Shown: positions 7,105-13,766 of the stretch, in pieces
How positions within the stretch are numbered: position 1 is the stretch's first letter
Layout of the letters: each line of letters opens with the position of its first letter
NCBI GenBank assembly: GCA_945788485.1
Contig: CALZMB010000031.1
Coordinates: 1-13,766, forward strand
Length of the DNA stretch: 13,766 nucleotides
Direction: 5' to 3'
From: an uncultured bacterium
Lineage (GTDB): Bacteria; Bacteroidota; Bacteroidia; Bacteroidales; Bacteroidaceae
Notes under the pieces: model-generated
The model's input: the letters and a program-made list of their open reading frames with translations, nothing else
What the model was told of the DNA's origin: nothing
Databases searched by the model: none
Translations under genes and position numbers: made by a program

Positions 7105-8385
7105 TCACGCGAGGTCTTTACCGATGTCTGAGCGGAAATATTTCGCTTCGAAATGTATCTTCTCTGCCTGCGCGAAGGACTGCGCGAGGGCTTCAGCCTT
7201 GTCTGCGCCGTAGGAAGAGACGGCGATGACGCGTCCGCCGTTTGTGACGACGTTACCGTCAGAGAATGCCGTACCGGCATGGAAGACGACGGAGCCTTGT
7301 ACATCGTCGATGCCTGTGATGGCATAGCCTTTCTTATAAGCGCCGGGATAGCCGCCCGAGACGAGCATGACACAGACGGCTGCACGCGGGTCGAACTCAA
7401 TGTGGCGTGCGGAGAGGTTGCCTTCTGCTACGCCTTCAAAGAGATCGACGATGTCTGACTTGAGACGCAGCATGACGCTCTCCGTCTCCGGATCGCCCAT
7501 ACGGCAGTTGTATTCTATGACCATCGGGTTACCTTCGACATTGATTAGGCCGAAGAAGATGAAGCCTTTGTAGCAGATGCCTTCTGCCGCAAGGCCATCT
7601 ACGGTGGGGCGTATGATGCGCTGCTCTACCTTCGACATCCATTCTGCATCGGCGAACGGGACAGGGCTGACAGAACCCATGCCGCCAGTGTTGAGACCGG
7701 TGTCTCCCTCGCCGATGCGCTTATAATCTTTCGCCTCAGGCAGAATCTTATAGTCTTTGCCGTCAGTGAGAACAAAGACAGAGCATTCTATGCCAGAGAG
7801 GAACTCCTCGATGACAACACGTGAGGAGGCGTTGCCGAACATGCCGCCGAGCATGTCGCGCAGCTCTTTCTTCGCCTCGTCGAGTGTGGGGAGGATGAGG
7901 ACACCTTTGCCGGCACACAGTCCGTCGGCTTTGAGCACATAGGGTGGCTGGAGGGTCTCGAGGAACCGCAGTCCGTCTTCAAGATGTTCTCCGTCGAAAG
8001 TGGCGTACGCGGCGGTGGGGATATTGTGGCGCTGCATGAAAGCTTTCGCAAAATCTTTCGAGCCTTCGAGCACCGCTCCTGCCTTTGACGGACCGATGAC
8101 GGGGACGGAGGCAGTGCGGCTGTCGTTGAGGAAATCGTCGTAGATGCCTTTCACCAACGGATCTTCCGGACCGACGACGACCATATCTACGGCATTGGCG
8201 ACAACAAAGTCTTTCAGGGCTTCAAAGTCGTCTGCCTTGATGCTGATGTTCTCGCCTTTGCCGCCGACACCTTGTGTGCCTGCATTGCCTGGCGCGATAA
8301 AAAGTTTCTGACACTTAGCACTCTGTGCTATCTTCCACGCAAGGGCGTGCTCTCTACCGCCCGAGCCTAATAGTAATATGTTCAT
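7105..8385 (-). CDS. purD: Phosphoribosylamine--glycine ligase (GARS)
   Basis: PurD joins glycine to 5-phosphoribosylamine using ATP to give GAR, step two of purine synthesis, in the cytoplasm. At 426 residues it is full family length. It has the N-terminal MNILLLGSGGREHALAWKI motif, GPEDPLVKGI (72-81), ATP-grasp loop KADGLCAGKGV (152-162), the EGDTGLNTGGMGSVSPVP stretch (226-243), and EYNCRMGDPETESV (291-304), which carries the metal/ATP-binding Glu and Asn. The ATG at 8385 gives the canonical N-terminus. No other pur gene is in the window; it heads a unit with two membrane-protein genes. Its upstream spacer is occupied by a repeat module (8396-8585), and no clear TAnnTTTG promoter was found there, so either the promoter is atypical or transcription enters from the peptidase gene. 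Confidence 0.98.
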   Translation of the reverse strand: MNILLLGSGGREHALAWKIAQSAKCQKLFIAPGNAGTQGVGGKGENISIKADDFEALKDFVVANAVDMVVVGPEDPLVKGIYDDFLNDSRTASVPVIGPSKAGAVLEGSKDFAKAFMQRHNIPTAAYATFDGEHLEDGLRFLETLQPPYVLKADGLCAGKGVLILPTLDEAKKELRDMLGGMFGNASSRVVIEEFLSGIECSVFVLTDGKDYKILPEAKDYKRIGEGDTGLNTGGMGSVSPVPFADAEWMSKVEQRIIRPTVDGLAAEGICYKGFIFFGLINVEGNPMVIEYNCRMGDPETESVMLRLKSDIVDLFEGVAEGNLSARHIEFDPRAAVCVMLVSGGYPGAYKKGYAITGIDDVQGSVVFHAGTAFSDGNVVTNGGRVIAVSSYGADKAEALAQSFAQAEKIHFEAKYFRSDIGKDLA

Positions 8386-8395
8386 ATTTTTTTAA

Positions 8396-8585
8396 AGTTG
8401 ACGAGTAAACGAGATGACGAGTTGACAAGTTGATTCTTTTTAGCTGACGAGTTATGAGTTGATTCAAGTTTTCACGACAACATAGACAACAGCGACAACA
8501 TTATCGTGGCTGACGAAGCATGAGTGGCTTTATTGTCTCTGTTGTCGTGAAAACTCACTACTCAAATACTATCAACTTGTCAACT
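8396..8585. repeat. Nested inverted-repeat module A (purD / peptidase spacer)
   Basis: Almost the whole spacer is structured. An outer perfect 15-bp inverted repeat (8420-8434 and 8571-8585, agttgacaagttgat / its complement) encloses an inner hairpin (8467-8489 with 8533-8555). Short AGTTGAC(A/G)AG-like units recur on the left side (8396-8434). A 19-nt block at 8562-8580 is identical to 10715-10733 in module B, and 8396-8420 matches 10658-10682 with two mismatches. The right outer arm ends 6 nt from the peptidase stop codon. No gene is visible in the 206-nt spacer. Confidence 0.85.
8467..8555. repeat. Inner hairpin of module A
   Basis: Arms 8467-8489 and 8533-8555 pair at 22 of 23 positions (ttttcacgacaaca / tgttgtcgtgaaaa at the base). 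The loop contains gacaacagcgacaacatta and ctgacgaagca, both of which recur with few changes in module B. The T/A-flanked stem could act as a terminator on either strand, but the 43-nt loop is large for that. Confidence 0.8.
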
Positions 8586-8591
8586 AAATAC

Positions 8592-10499
8592 TCATTTCAG
8601 ATAATCTTCAAAATATTGTGTGATTCGCTCATGCAGATGTACGCTGGCATGGCCAAGCATATTGTGTCCCTCGCCGGGATAGACGAAGAAATCGGGTTGC
8701 GTGCCGCTCTTGATGCAGGCATCGATGAACTGCAGCGCATGCTGCGGGACAACAGTGGGGTCGTTCATGCCGATGATTATCTGCAGCTTTCCTTTCAGAT
8801 TCTTCGCTTTCGCCAGCAGCGATGTACGGGCGTAGCCATCGGGATTCTGCTCAGGAGTGTCCATATAGCGTTCGCCGTACATCACTTCGTACCATTTCCA
8901 GTCGATAACTGGTCCGCCTGCCACTCCGACCTTGAAGACATCGGGATAGGTGGTCATGAGAGAGATGGTCATGAAACCACCGAAGCTCCATCCGTGTACG
9001 CCGAGACGGTTGCTGTCAACGAAGGGATGTGACTTCAGGAACTCCACGCCGCAAATCTGATCTTCCATCTCATGGACTCCGAGGTTGCGGAAGGTTGTCT
9101 GCTCGAACTCCCTGCCACGGTGTTCTGAGCCACGGCTGTCAAGCACGAAAACAATGTATCCTTTCTGCGCCATATACGTCTCCCATGAGCGTGACGCCCA
9201 ATGCCATGAAGCATCGACGAGATGTGCGTGGGGTCCGCCATAGACATAGACTACGGCAGGATAGCGTTTAGCGGCATCGAAGTCTGGGGGCAGCACCATG
9301 CGATAGTAAAGGTCGGTGAGTTTGTCGGCAGCTTTTATCGTTCCGGTGCGGTAGGTTGGCACGGCATATCCCGCCCATGGGTCAGGAGAACGGAAGTATT
9401 CTGTGCGCCGGCGCGACACGGTGTTTATGACATCGTATGCGCGAGGCACATCAGGCGCGGAGTATGTGTCGAGCAACATAGTGCCGTCGGCGGAGAGTTT
9501 GCCGAAATGCACGCCGATGCCGTTGTCGAGCAGGGTGCGCCGGCAGTTGGAGAGTTTCACAGAGAAGAGGTTGCTCTGCAGGGGGTGCAGCTCGTTGGTG
9601 GCAATGATGATGCTCTTTGTCTTAGGGCAGAAGCCGACAAGGTCCTTCACCACGAAAGAGCCTTTTGTCACTTGTTTCAGCATACGTCCCTGAGTATCCA
9701 TGAGATACAGGTGACGGTAGCCGTCGCGGTCGCTCCACATCAAGAACTTATCGCTGTCCCATGGGAGGAAGCTGACAGGATGCAGCGGCTCGACATATTT
9801 GTCTGAGTGTTCGGTGTAGATGGTGCGGAGCTTCTTGCCTGTTTCGGCAGAATAGACATCAAGCGAGGTATCTGTCTGGTCTCTGTTCAGTTCGAAGAGA
9901 TAGATGGCTTTCGCGTCGGGCGACCATGTGATATTGGTAAAGTAGCGGTCTGTAACGTCGCCGAGGTCGAGCCATACGGTGGAGCCGGTGGCGATGGTAT
10001 AAACGCCAACGGTCACTTTATGGCTCTTCATCCCTGCCATTGGATAGGCGTCGGGCTCGCAGGCGGCAATGCGGCTGAAGGTGTTCACTTGCGGATAGTC
10101 TGTCACCATGGACTGGTCCATACGATAGAACGCGAAGGCTTTCTTGTCTGGTGAGAGGAAGATGCCTTTCTCGATGCCGAACTCGTTGCGGTGCACAGCC
10201 TCGCCATAGACGACCTGACGGTTGCCGTCGTTGGTCACTGCCACTGGCTGACTGCCGACAGATGTCTGCAGATATATATTATGTTCGCGCGAGAAGACCT
10301 GCGGATAGCTCTGCGGCTGGGCGAGGGTGTCGCTGTTGACAAGAGTGTTACCCTGCCACCAGAGGCGCAGCGTCTTGGGCGACATGGCACGATAGTTCTT
10401 GCCGCCGAAGTTGAGGTCTTCGAGGGTGAACTGTTTCAGCTGCTGGCATGTGCCGCATATTGATGTCATAAGCAGTATGGCTGATAAAAGCGTTTTCAT
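8592..10499 (-). CDS. Exported S9 family peptidase, dipeptidyl peptidase IV-like
   Basis: A serine exopeptidase probably releasing dipeptides (often X-Pro) from peptides outside the cytoplasm. The N-terminus, MKTLLSAILLMTSICGTCQQ, is a signal peptide with no good lipobox, suggesting a periplasmic location. Next comes a beta-propeller (DPPIV_N), including VHRNEFGIEKG (102-112), whose E106 is a likely substrate amino-group ligand, FYRMDQSMVTDYPQV (124-138) and SPDAKAIYLFELNRDQTD (193-210). The C-terminal alpha/beta-hydrolase domain has oxyanion-region motif YVYGGPH (418-424), nucleophile S505 in GWSFGG, acid D580 in GMNDPTVVPQH and H612 in GEGHNM. At 635 residues it is about 90 shorter than the roughly 720-740 of the usual Bacteroidales enzyme, apparently from a shorter propeller before residue 95. 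All catalytic residues remain. It stands alone between two repeat modules, and no clear promoter was identified. Confidence 0.93.
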   Translation of the reverse strand: MKTLLSAILLMTSICGTCQQLKQFTLEDLNFGGKNYRAMSPKTLRLWWQGNTLVNSDTLAQPQSYPQVFSREHNIYLQTSVGSQPVAVTNDGNRQVVYGEAVHRNEFGIEKGIFLSPDKKAFAFYRMDQSMVTDYPQVNTFSRIAACEPDAYPMAGMKSHKVTVGVYTIATGSTVWLDLGDVTDRYFTNITWSPDAKAIYLFELNRDQTDTSLDVYSAETGKKLRTIYTEHSDKYVEPLHPVSFLPWDSDKFLMWSDRDGYRHLYLMDTQGRMLKQVTKGSFVVKDLVGFCPKTKSIIIATNELHPLQSNLFSVKLSNCRRTLLDNGIGVHFGKLSADGTMLLDTYSAPDVPRAYDVINTVSRRRTEYFRSPDPWAGYAVPTYRTGTIKAADKLTDLYYRMVLPPDFDAAKRYPAVVYVYGGPHAHLVDASWHWASRSWETYMAQKGYIVFVLDSRGSEHRGREFEQTTFRNLGVHEMEDQICGVEFLKSHPFVDSNRLGVHGWSFGGFMTISLMTTYPDVFKVGVAGGPVIDWKWYEVMYGERYMDTPEQNPDGYARTSLLAKAKNLKGKLQIIIGMNDPTVVPQHALQFIDACIKSGTQPDFFVYPGEGHNMLGHASVHLHERITQYFEDYLK

Positions 10500-10509
10500 A
10501 TAATTTAAA

Positions 10510-10775
10510 AGTTGACAAGTTGACGAGTTGATACTTTTTTTTAGTTGACAAGTTGCTTCTATATTTTTACGACAACAGTGACAACAGTGACAACATTATT
10601 GTGTCTGACGAAGCAAGAGTTGTGTTTGGTGTCTCTGTTGTCGTATATCTTTATTTTAGTTGACAAGTAAACGAGTTGACGAATTATATGTACTGTAAGT
10701 ACAATACTCGCCATTCAAATACTATCAACTTGTTTTTTCGCAAGCTCAAGGAAACTCATAGTCAACTTGTCAACT
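10510..10775. repeat. Nested inverted-repeat module B (peptidase / rlmL spacer)
   Basis: An outer perfect 15-bp inverted repeat (10510-10524 and 10761-10775, agttgacaagttgac / complement) encloses an inner hairpin (10568-10583 with 10630-10645). Further direct copies of gttgacaagt lie at 10544-10553 and 10659-10668. A small perfect hairpin with a 6-bp stem and 3-nt loop sits at 10689-10703. It shares the inner core, the 25-nt block 10658-10682 and the 19-nt block 10715-10733 with module A, in a different arrangement. It fills most of the 296-nt gap between the peptidase start and the rlmL-like stop; no gene is visible there. Confidence 0.85.
10568..10645. repeat. Inner hairpin of module B
   Basis: Arms 10568-10583 and 10630-10645 pair at 15 of 16 positions (tacgacaacag / ctgttgtcgta at the base). 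The interior has three tandem (c)gacaacagt-like units and ctgacgaagca, and aligns with the loop of the module A hairpin. Confidence 0.75.
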
Positions 10776-10795
10776 AAATTATAAAATGTAAATTA

Positions 10796-12343
10796 TTATT
10801 CGTCTCCGAACATGCGGCGGCGGTCGGAGAATTTGTCGCGGCGGTCGGAGCTGCGGCGGTCGGCACGTTCACGGTCAAAAGCGCGGCGTTCGTTCTTTCC
10901 GTATGGCTTACGCTCATGTCCGCGGCGGTTTTCCTGCGGCGCATGACTGTCGCCGTCGCCCTTTGTGAAACGGTGGCGTTCTCTGCCGCTGCGCTTCGCT
11001 GTCTCGTTTGACGAGCGTCGTTCGAGAGAACGGAAACGGAAGGTGCGTATATCATCCTCATCGTTGTCGTCCACCCCGAAATACGGCGGCGTGTCCTCTT
11101 TCTCGGCATCAAGACGTTCGTTGAACTCGCGATGTTGTTTGAAACGATGTTTCTCCGCCATCTGCTTCAGCTCTTCTTCTGTCTTCACGATGCCGCCTTT
11201 CTCACGGAAGTCGGCAAGGCGCCCTGCAAAGACAGCGTATTTCCGGAACTCACATTCGAGCGAGCCGTTGTATAGCGGGACCTTCAGTGACGGCTTGAGG
11301 CCTATCGCCTCGAAACACTCCTGGCGATAAGACAATATCCATGCCTCGTTGCCCTGGAACTGATGTTTCAGGCGGTCGCCTATCATGCGGTATGTATTCA
11401 GGAGATTAGGCGTGGAGATACGCTCGCCGTAAGGCGGGTTGCAAACCATAACAGCGGGTTCAGAGGGCTGAACGAAGTCTTTGAAATCTGCACATTCAAC
11501 CTCTATGCACTTCGTCAATCCGGCAGCCCGCACATTCATGCGTGCCGTGTTCACGGCTTTGATGTCGATATCGTAGCCGTAGATTTTATGTGTGAACTCA
11601 CGCTCCTTCGAATCGTCGTTGTAAATCTCGTCAAGCAGTTCACGGTCGAAATCGTGCCAACGTTCGAAAGCATACTCTTTACGGAAGATACCGGGCGCCA
11701 TATTCTGCGCTATAAGCGCTGCCTCAATCAATATCGTGCCTGACCCGCACATGGGGTCGATGAAGTCTGTATCGCCCTTCCATCCTGTCATAAGAATCAT
11801 GCCGGCAGCAAGCACCTCGTTCAATGGAGCCTCGACACTCTCCTGACGATAACCGCGACGGTGTAATGATTCTCCAGACGAATCTAACGAAAGGGTGCAA
11901 TTATTCTCTGAGATATGTATATTCAGACGCAGGTCGGGATTAGCGACGGAGATATTCGGGCGGCGTGCGCCACGCTCTATGAACTGATCGACGATGGCGT
12001 CCTTCACTCTGTATGTGACAAAACGCGAGTTACGAAAATCTTCTGAATATACGACTGAATCGACAGAGAAAGTCTGGCGTTCGTCAAGATAGTCGCTCCA
12101 GTCGATGGATTTGACACCTTCATACACATCGTCGGCCGACGATGCCTTGAAACGTTTGATGGGTTTCAGGATGCGTATCGCCGTGTGCAGATGGAAATTG
12201 GCACGGTACATCATCTCTTTGTCGCCCGTAAAGGAAACCATACGGCGGCCAATCTGCACGTTCGATGCTCCCAGACCGACCAACTCTTTTGCAAGTACTG
12301 ATTCAAGACCCATGAAGGTCTTGGCTATCATTTCATATTCCAT
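10796..12343 (-). CDS. rlmL: THUMP-domain rRNA N2-guanine methyltransferase, RlmL-like
   Basis: A SAM-dependent RNA methyltransferase of the RlmL/YpsC group (UPF0020), expected to make m2G in 23S rRNA. An N-terminal ferredoxin-like/THUMP region spans about 1-155. The Rossmann methyltransferase core has SAM motif I DPMCGSGTILIEAAL (196-210) and catalytic motif IV NPPYGER (302-308). It corresponds to the RlmL half of the E. coli RlmKL fusion; the RlmK half is absent, as is normal outside gammaproteobacteria. Residues from about 430 to 515 form an Arg/Asp/Ser-rich, low-complexity tail with repeated SDRR units, coded by GC-rich DNA repeats. The ATG at 12343 (MEYEMIAKTFMGLESVLA) is used because 16 more upstream residues from a start at 12391 look unconserved. 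cysE lies 92 nt upstream on the same strand, and no separate promoter was seen, so co-transcription is possible. Confidence 0.93.
   Translation of the reverse strand: MEYEMIAKTFMGLESVLAKELVGLGASNVQIGRRMVSFTGDKEMMYRANFHLHTAIRILKPIKRFKASSADDVYEGVKSIDWSDYLDERQTFSVDSVVYSEDFRNSRFVTYRVKDAIVDQFIERGARRPNISVANPDLRLNIHISENNCTLSLDSSGESLHRRGYRQESVEAPLNEVLAAGMILMTGWKGDTDFIDPMCGSGTILIEAALIAQNMAPGIFRKEYAFERWHDFDRELLDEIYNDDSKEREFTHKIYGYDIDIKAVNTARMNVRAAGLTKCIEVECADFKDFVQPSEPAVMVCNPPYGERISTPNLLNTYRMIGDRLKHQFQGNEAWILSYRQECFEAIGLKPSLKVPLYNGSLECEFRKYAVFAGRLADFREKGGIVKTEEELKQMAEKHRFKQHREFNERLDAEKEDTPPYFGVDDNDEDDIRTFRFRSLERRSSNETAKRSGRERHRFTKGDGDSHAPQENRRGHERKPYGKNERRAFDRERADRRSSDRRDKFSDRRRMFGDE
10814..10863. repeat. 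Short tandem GC-rich repeats coding the Arg-rich tail
   Basis: gcggcggtcggag occurs at 10817-10829 and 10838-10850, and in shortened form (gcggcggtcgg) at 10853-10863. On the coding strand these give the DRR units at the C-terminal end of the RlmL-like protein. Such repeats can expand or contract in frame, changing tail length. Confidence 0.75.
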
Positions 12344-12435
12344 ATTTATGCTTCTATATAAGATTCTTTGTTTTAGATTTCCGCCTGACATACTTCCGCT
12401 GTCCGCATATATGTGCCGCCAGGCTGAAGCTGAGA

Positions 12436-13413
12436 CTAAAGGAGACCGTAGTCGTCATGCGTGATGAGAATGTCGTCGTAGCAGCTCTTAGTCCTGCTCT
12501 TGCGGGCCTGAATGATATGTTCGCCAGGCTTTGTGCTTTCTGTCACCCATATATTGCCTCCGATGACTGTCCCCTTCGCTATGGTGATGCGTCCGAGGAC
12601 CGTAGCGTTGCTATATACAATGACATCGTCTTCAAGGATAGGATGGCGAGGAATGCCTTTGATGGGGTTGCCGTTGTCATCAAGAGGGAAACTCTTCGCT
12701 CCGAGTGTCACGCCCTGATACAGTTTCACATTGTCGCCGATGATGCATGTAGCGCCTATCACGACGCCTGTCCCGTGGTCGATGGTGAAATGACGGCCTA
12801 TCTGCGCTCCGGGATGTATGTCAATCCCGGTCTCTGAATGCGCCATCTCGGTGAGGATTCGGGGAATAAGCGGTACGCCAAGCACATACAACTCGTGTGC
12901 AAGGCGATAGTTCGTCAGCACACGGATAACGGGATAGCACGATATTATCTCACCGTAGCTGTCTGCCGCTGGGTCTCCATTGTACGCCGCCTCGACATCG
13001 GTGGCAAGCACAGACTGCAGGTGTGGCAGCCTCTCTATGACTTTCCATGCGATTTCTTCTGCCTGCTGCCGTTTCTCGTTGAGCAAGACAGATTCTGCCG
13101 CCTGCTTTTTGCCGGAGGCTACATCAGCATTGGCGAAACACAGCCCTGCCATGATCTGCTCTTCCAGCAAATCACGCATCTGCTGTATGTTGGCTCCAAT
13201 AGGATAGCGTAAAGAATTCAGAAAGATGTTCGACTTCCCGAAATATCCAGGGAAGACAATGGCTCTCATCAAATCAACAATTTCTCCAAGCACCTTGCCT
13301 GAAGGTAATGGACATCCGTCTCTATGCTCATGATAGAGCTTCTGCATCGCGCCGTTGGTTGAAAGACGTTCAACCAGATCAGTCATCCTTTTGTCAGAAA
13401 TATTTAATGACAT
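12436..13413 (-). CDS. cysE: Serine O-acetyltransferase (CysE/EpsC type)
   Basis: Transfers acetyl from acetyl-CoA to serine, giving O-acetylserine, the precursor of cysteine; cytoplasmic. The 325-residue protein has an alpha-helical N-terminal domain (about 1-185) with the DVEAAYNGDPAADSYGEI segment (139-156), where D147 is the likely catalytic-site Asp. A left-handed beta-helix of hexapeptide repeats follows, from SETGIDIHPGAQIG (193-206) through IDHGTGVVIG (211-220, catalytic D212 and H213) and YQGVTLGAKSFP (232-243) to GTVIGGNIWV (281-290). This matches the EpsC-type enzymes of Bacteroidetes. The ATG at 13413 (MSLNISDKRM) is chosen over an in-frame ATG at 13488, whose 25 extra residues come from the GC-rich leader and look non-coding. 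A strong promoter match lies at 13565-13597. No cysteine synthase gene is in the window. Confidence 0.95.
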   Translation of the reverse strand: MSLNISDKRMTDLVERLSTNGAMQKLYHEHRDGCPLPSGKVLGEIVDLMRAIVFPGYFGKSNIFLNSLRYPIGANIQQMRDLLEEQIMAGLCFANADVASGKKQAAESVLLNEKRQQAEEIAWKVIERLPHLQSVLATDVEAAYNGDPAADSYGEIISCYPVIRVLTNYRLAHELYVLGVPLIPRILTEMAHSETGIDIHPGAQIGRHFTIDHGTGVVIGATCIIGDNVKLYQGVTLGAKSFPLDDNGNPIKGIPRHPILEDDVIVYSNATVLGRITIAKGTVIGGNIWVTESTKPGEHIIQARKSRTKSCYDDILITHDDYGLL

Positions 13414-13557
13414 TGTATTCAAAGAAAACAGATTTCCACACAACAAAATCCGAAGACCAACGCCCTCTGCCGAGGAGGTCTCCCCCATCAGGCGAATTCA
13501 GAAAAACACTGCCTTCTGCCTTCGGTTTGCGTATGTGAATCTTACAACATATTATAA
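13414..13557 (-). other. Long leader of the cysE mRNA with a GC-rich block
   Basis: If transcription starts about 7 nt past the -7 element, the cysE leader is roughly 145 nt, long for this strand. Its central part (about 13455-13530) is GC-rich, including a purine-rich gatgggggag stretch on the minus strand, between AT-rich flanks. No known riboswitch core was recognised. It could be a regulatory leader or an inserted repeat. Short frames through it do not look like real proteins. Confidence 0.4.
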
Positions 13558-13564
13558 TATAGTG

Positions 13565-13597
13565 CAAAGGTAATGATTTTATTTTATTTGACACAAA
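13565..13597 (-). promoter_or_regulatory. Bacteroidetes-type promoter of cysE
   Basis: On the minus strand TTTG (13597-13594) is followed after 21 nt by TACCTTTG (13572-13565), a full match to -33 TTTG / -7 TAnnTTTG. It points at cysE, with a transcript start expected near 13558. Confidence 0.72.
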
Positions 13598-13704
13598 ATT
13601 TTCGTCTGTTTTTTTCACGCTGTTGCGCATTTCGACAACAATTGAGCAATAATGGATATACAAAGTTTAAATAATCTTACGAAAACACATTTTTTTCATT
13701 AAGT

Positions 13705-13737
13705 TTTGTCAGTTATGATACATTTTTTATAAATTTG
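13705..13737 (+). promoter_or_regulatory. Outward promoter for a gene beyond the right edge
   Basis: TTTG at 13705-13708 and TAAATTTG at 13730-13737 are separated by 21 nt, matching the Bacteroidetes pattern on the + strand. A start near 13744 would give a transcript leaving the window, so a + strand gene divergent from cysE is expected just outside. The remaining bases to 13766 are AT-rich and hold no start codon that I can support. Confidence 0.7.
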
Positions 13738-13766
13738 CATCAAAATAAGACATTCAAACAGACAAA

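Noticed and set aside
10348..10551. 67-residue frame reading out of module B (contains QLVNLST)
   Set aside because: It is a by-product of translating the repeat words and overlaps the peptidase start in another frame.
8396..10775. Repeat modules as a CRISPR array
   Set aside because: The units are short and irregular, lack uniform spacers, and no cas gene is nearby.
8396..10775. Peptidase gene plus flanking repeats as a transposon or integron cassette
   Set aside because: There is no transposase or integrase and no target-site duplication was seen. The flanking modules also differ in internal order. It is kept only as a finding about the repeats.
13394..13663. 89-residue frame across the cysE leader and promoter
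   Set aside because: It spans the promoter and the cysE start in another frame and has no recognisable features.

Overview
The window looks like a chromosomal, mostly housekeeping segment from a member of the Bacteroidales, most likely the Prevotellaceae. Three observations support this. Promoter-like sites match the Bacteroidetes pattern (TTTG, about 20 nt, TAnnTTTG). Gene starts lack a clear Shine-Dalgarno sequence. The proteins resemble Bacteroidales families: a UPF0371/DUF1846 protein, a DPP IV-type S9 peptidase, a THUMP methyltransferase with an Arg-rich tail, and an EpsC-type serine acetyltransferase. No phage, plasmid, insertion sequence, CRISPR, tRNA or rRNA was recognised.

Layout. 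Left block (+ strand): the 3' three quarters of uvrA (excision repair), then a complete UPF0371 gene. This block ends at a strong bidirectional terminator that it shares with a convergent rubrerythrin gene. Rubrerythrin (-) and an AraC-type regulator (+) then diverge from a 221-nt spacer that holds a good rubrerythrin promoter. The regulator converges on a long minus-strand series.

Minus-strand series, read from right to left: cysE/epsC (serine O-acetyltransferase), rlmL-like 23S rRNA methyltransferase, a secreted DPP IV-like peptidase, purD (purine synthesis), an unrecognised protein with about ten membrane segments, and a YqaA-type VTT membrane protein. purD and the two membrane genes are packed with 6- and 9-nt gaps and form an obvious operon. 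The peptidase gene is set apart on both sides by about 200-300 nt of repeat-rich DNA. The far right holds the cysE promoter with a leader of roughly 145 nt, and a promoter that fires out of the window on the + strand.

The genes do not form one pathway. They cover DNA repair, peroxide defence, rRNA modification, peptide breakdown, purine synthesis and cysteine synthesis. The most unusual element is the pair of related, nested inverted-repeat modules that bracket the peptidase gene (8396-8585 and 10510-10775). Their sub-blocks are shared but rearranged between the two copies. No new multi-gene defence or biosynthetic system was found.
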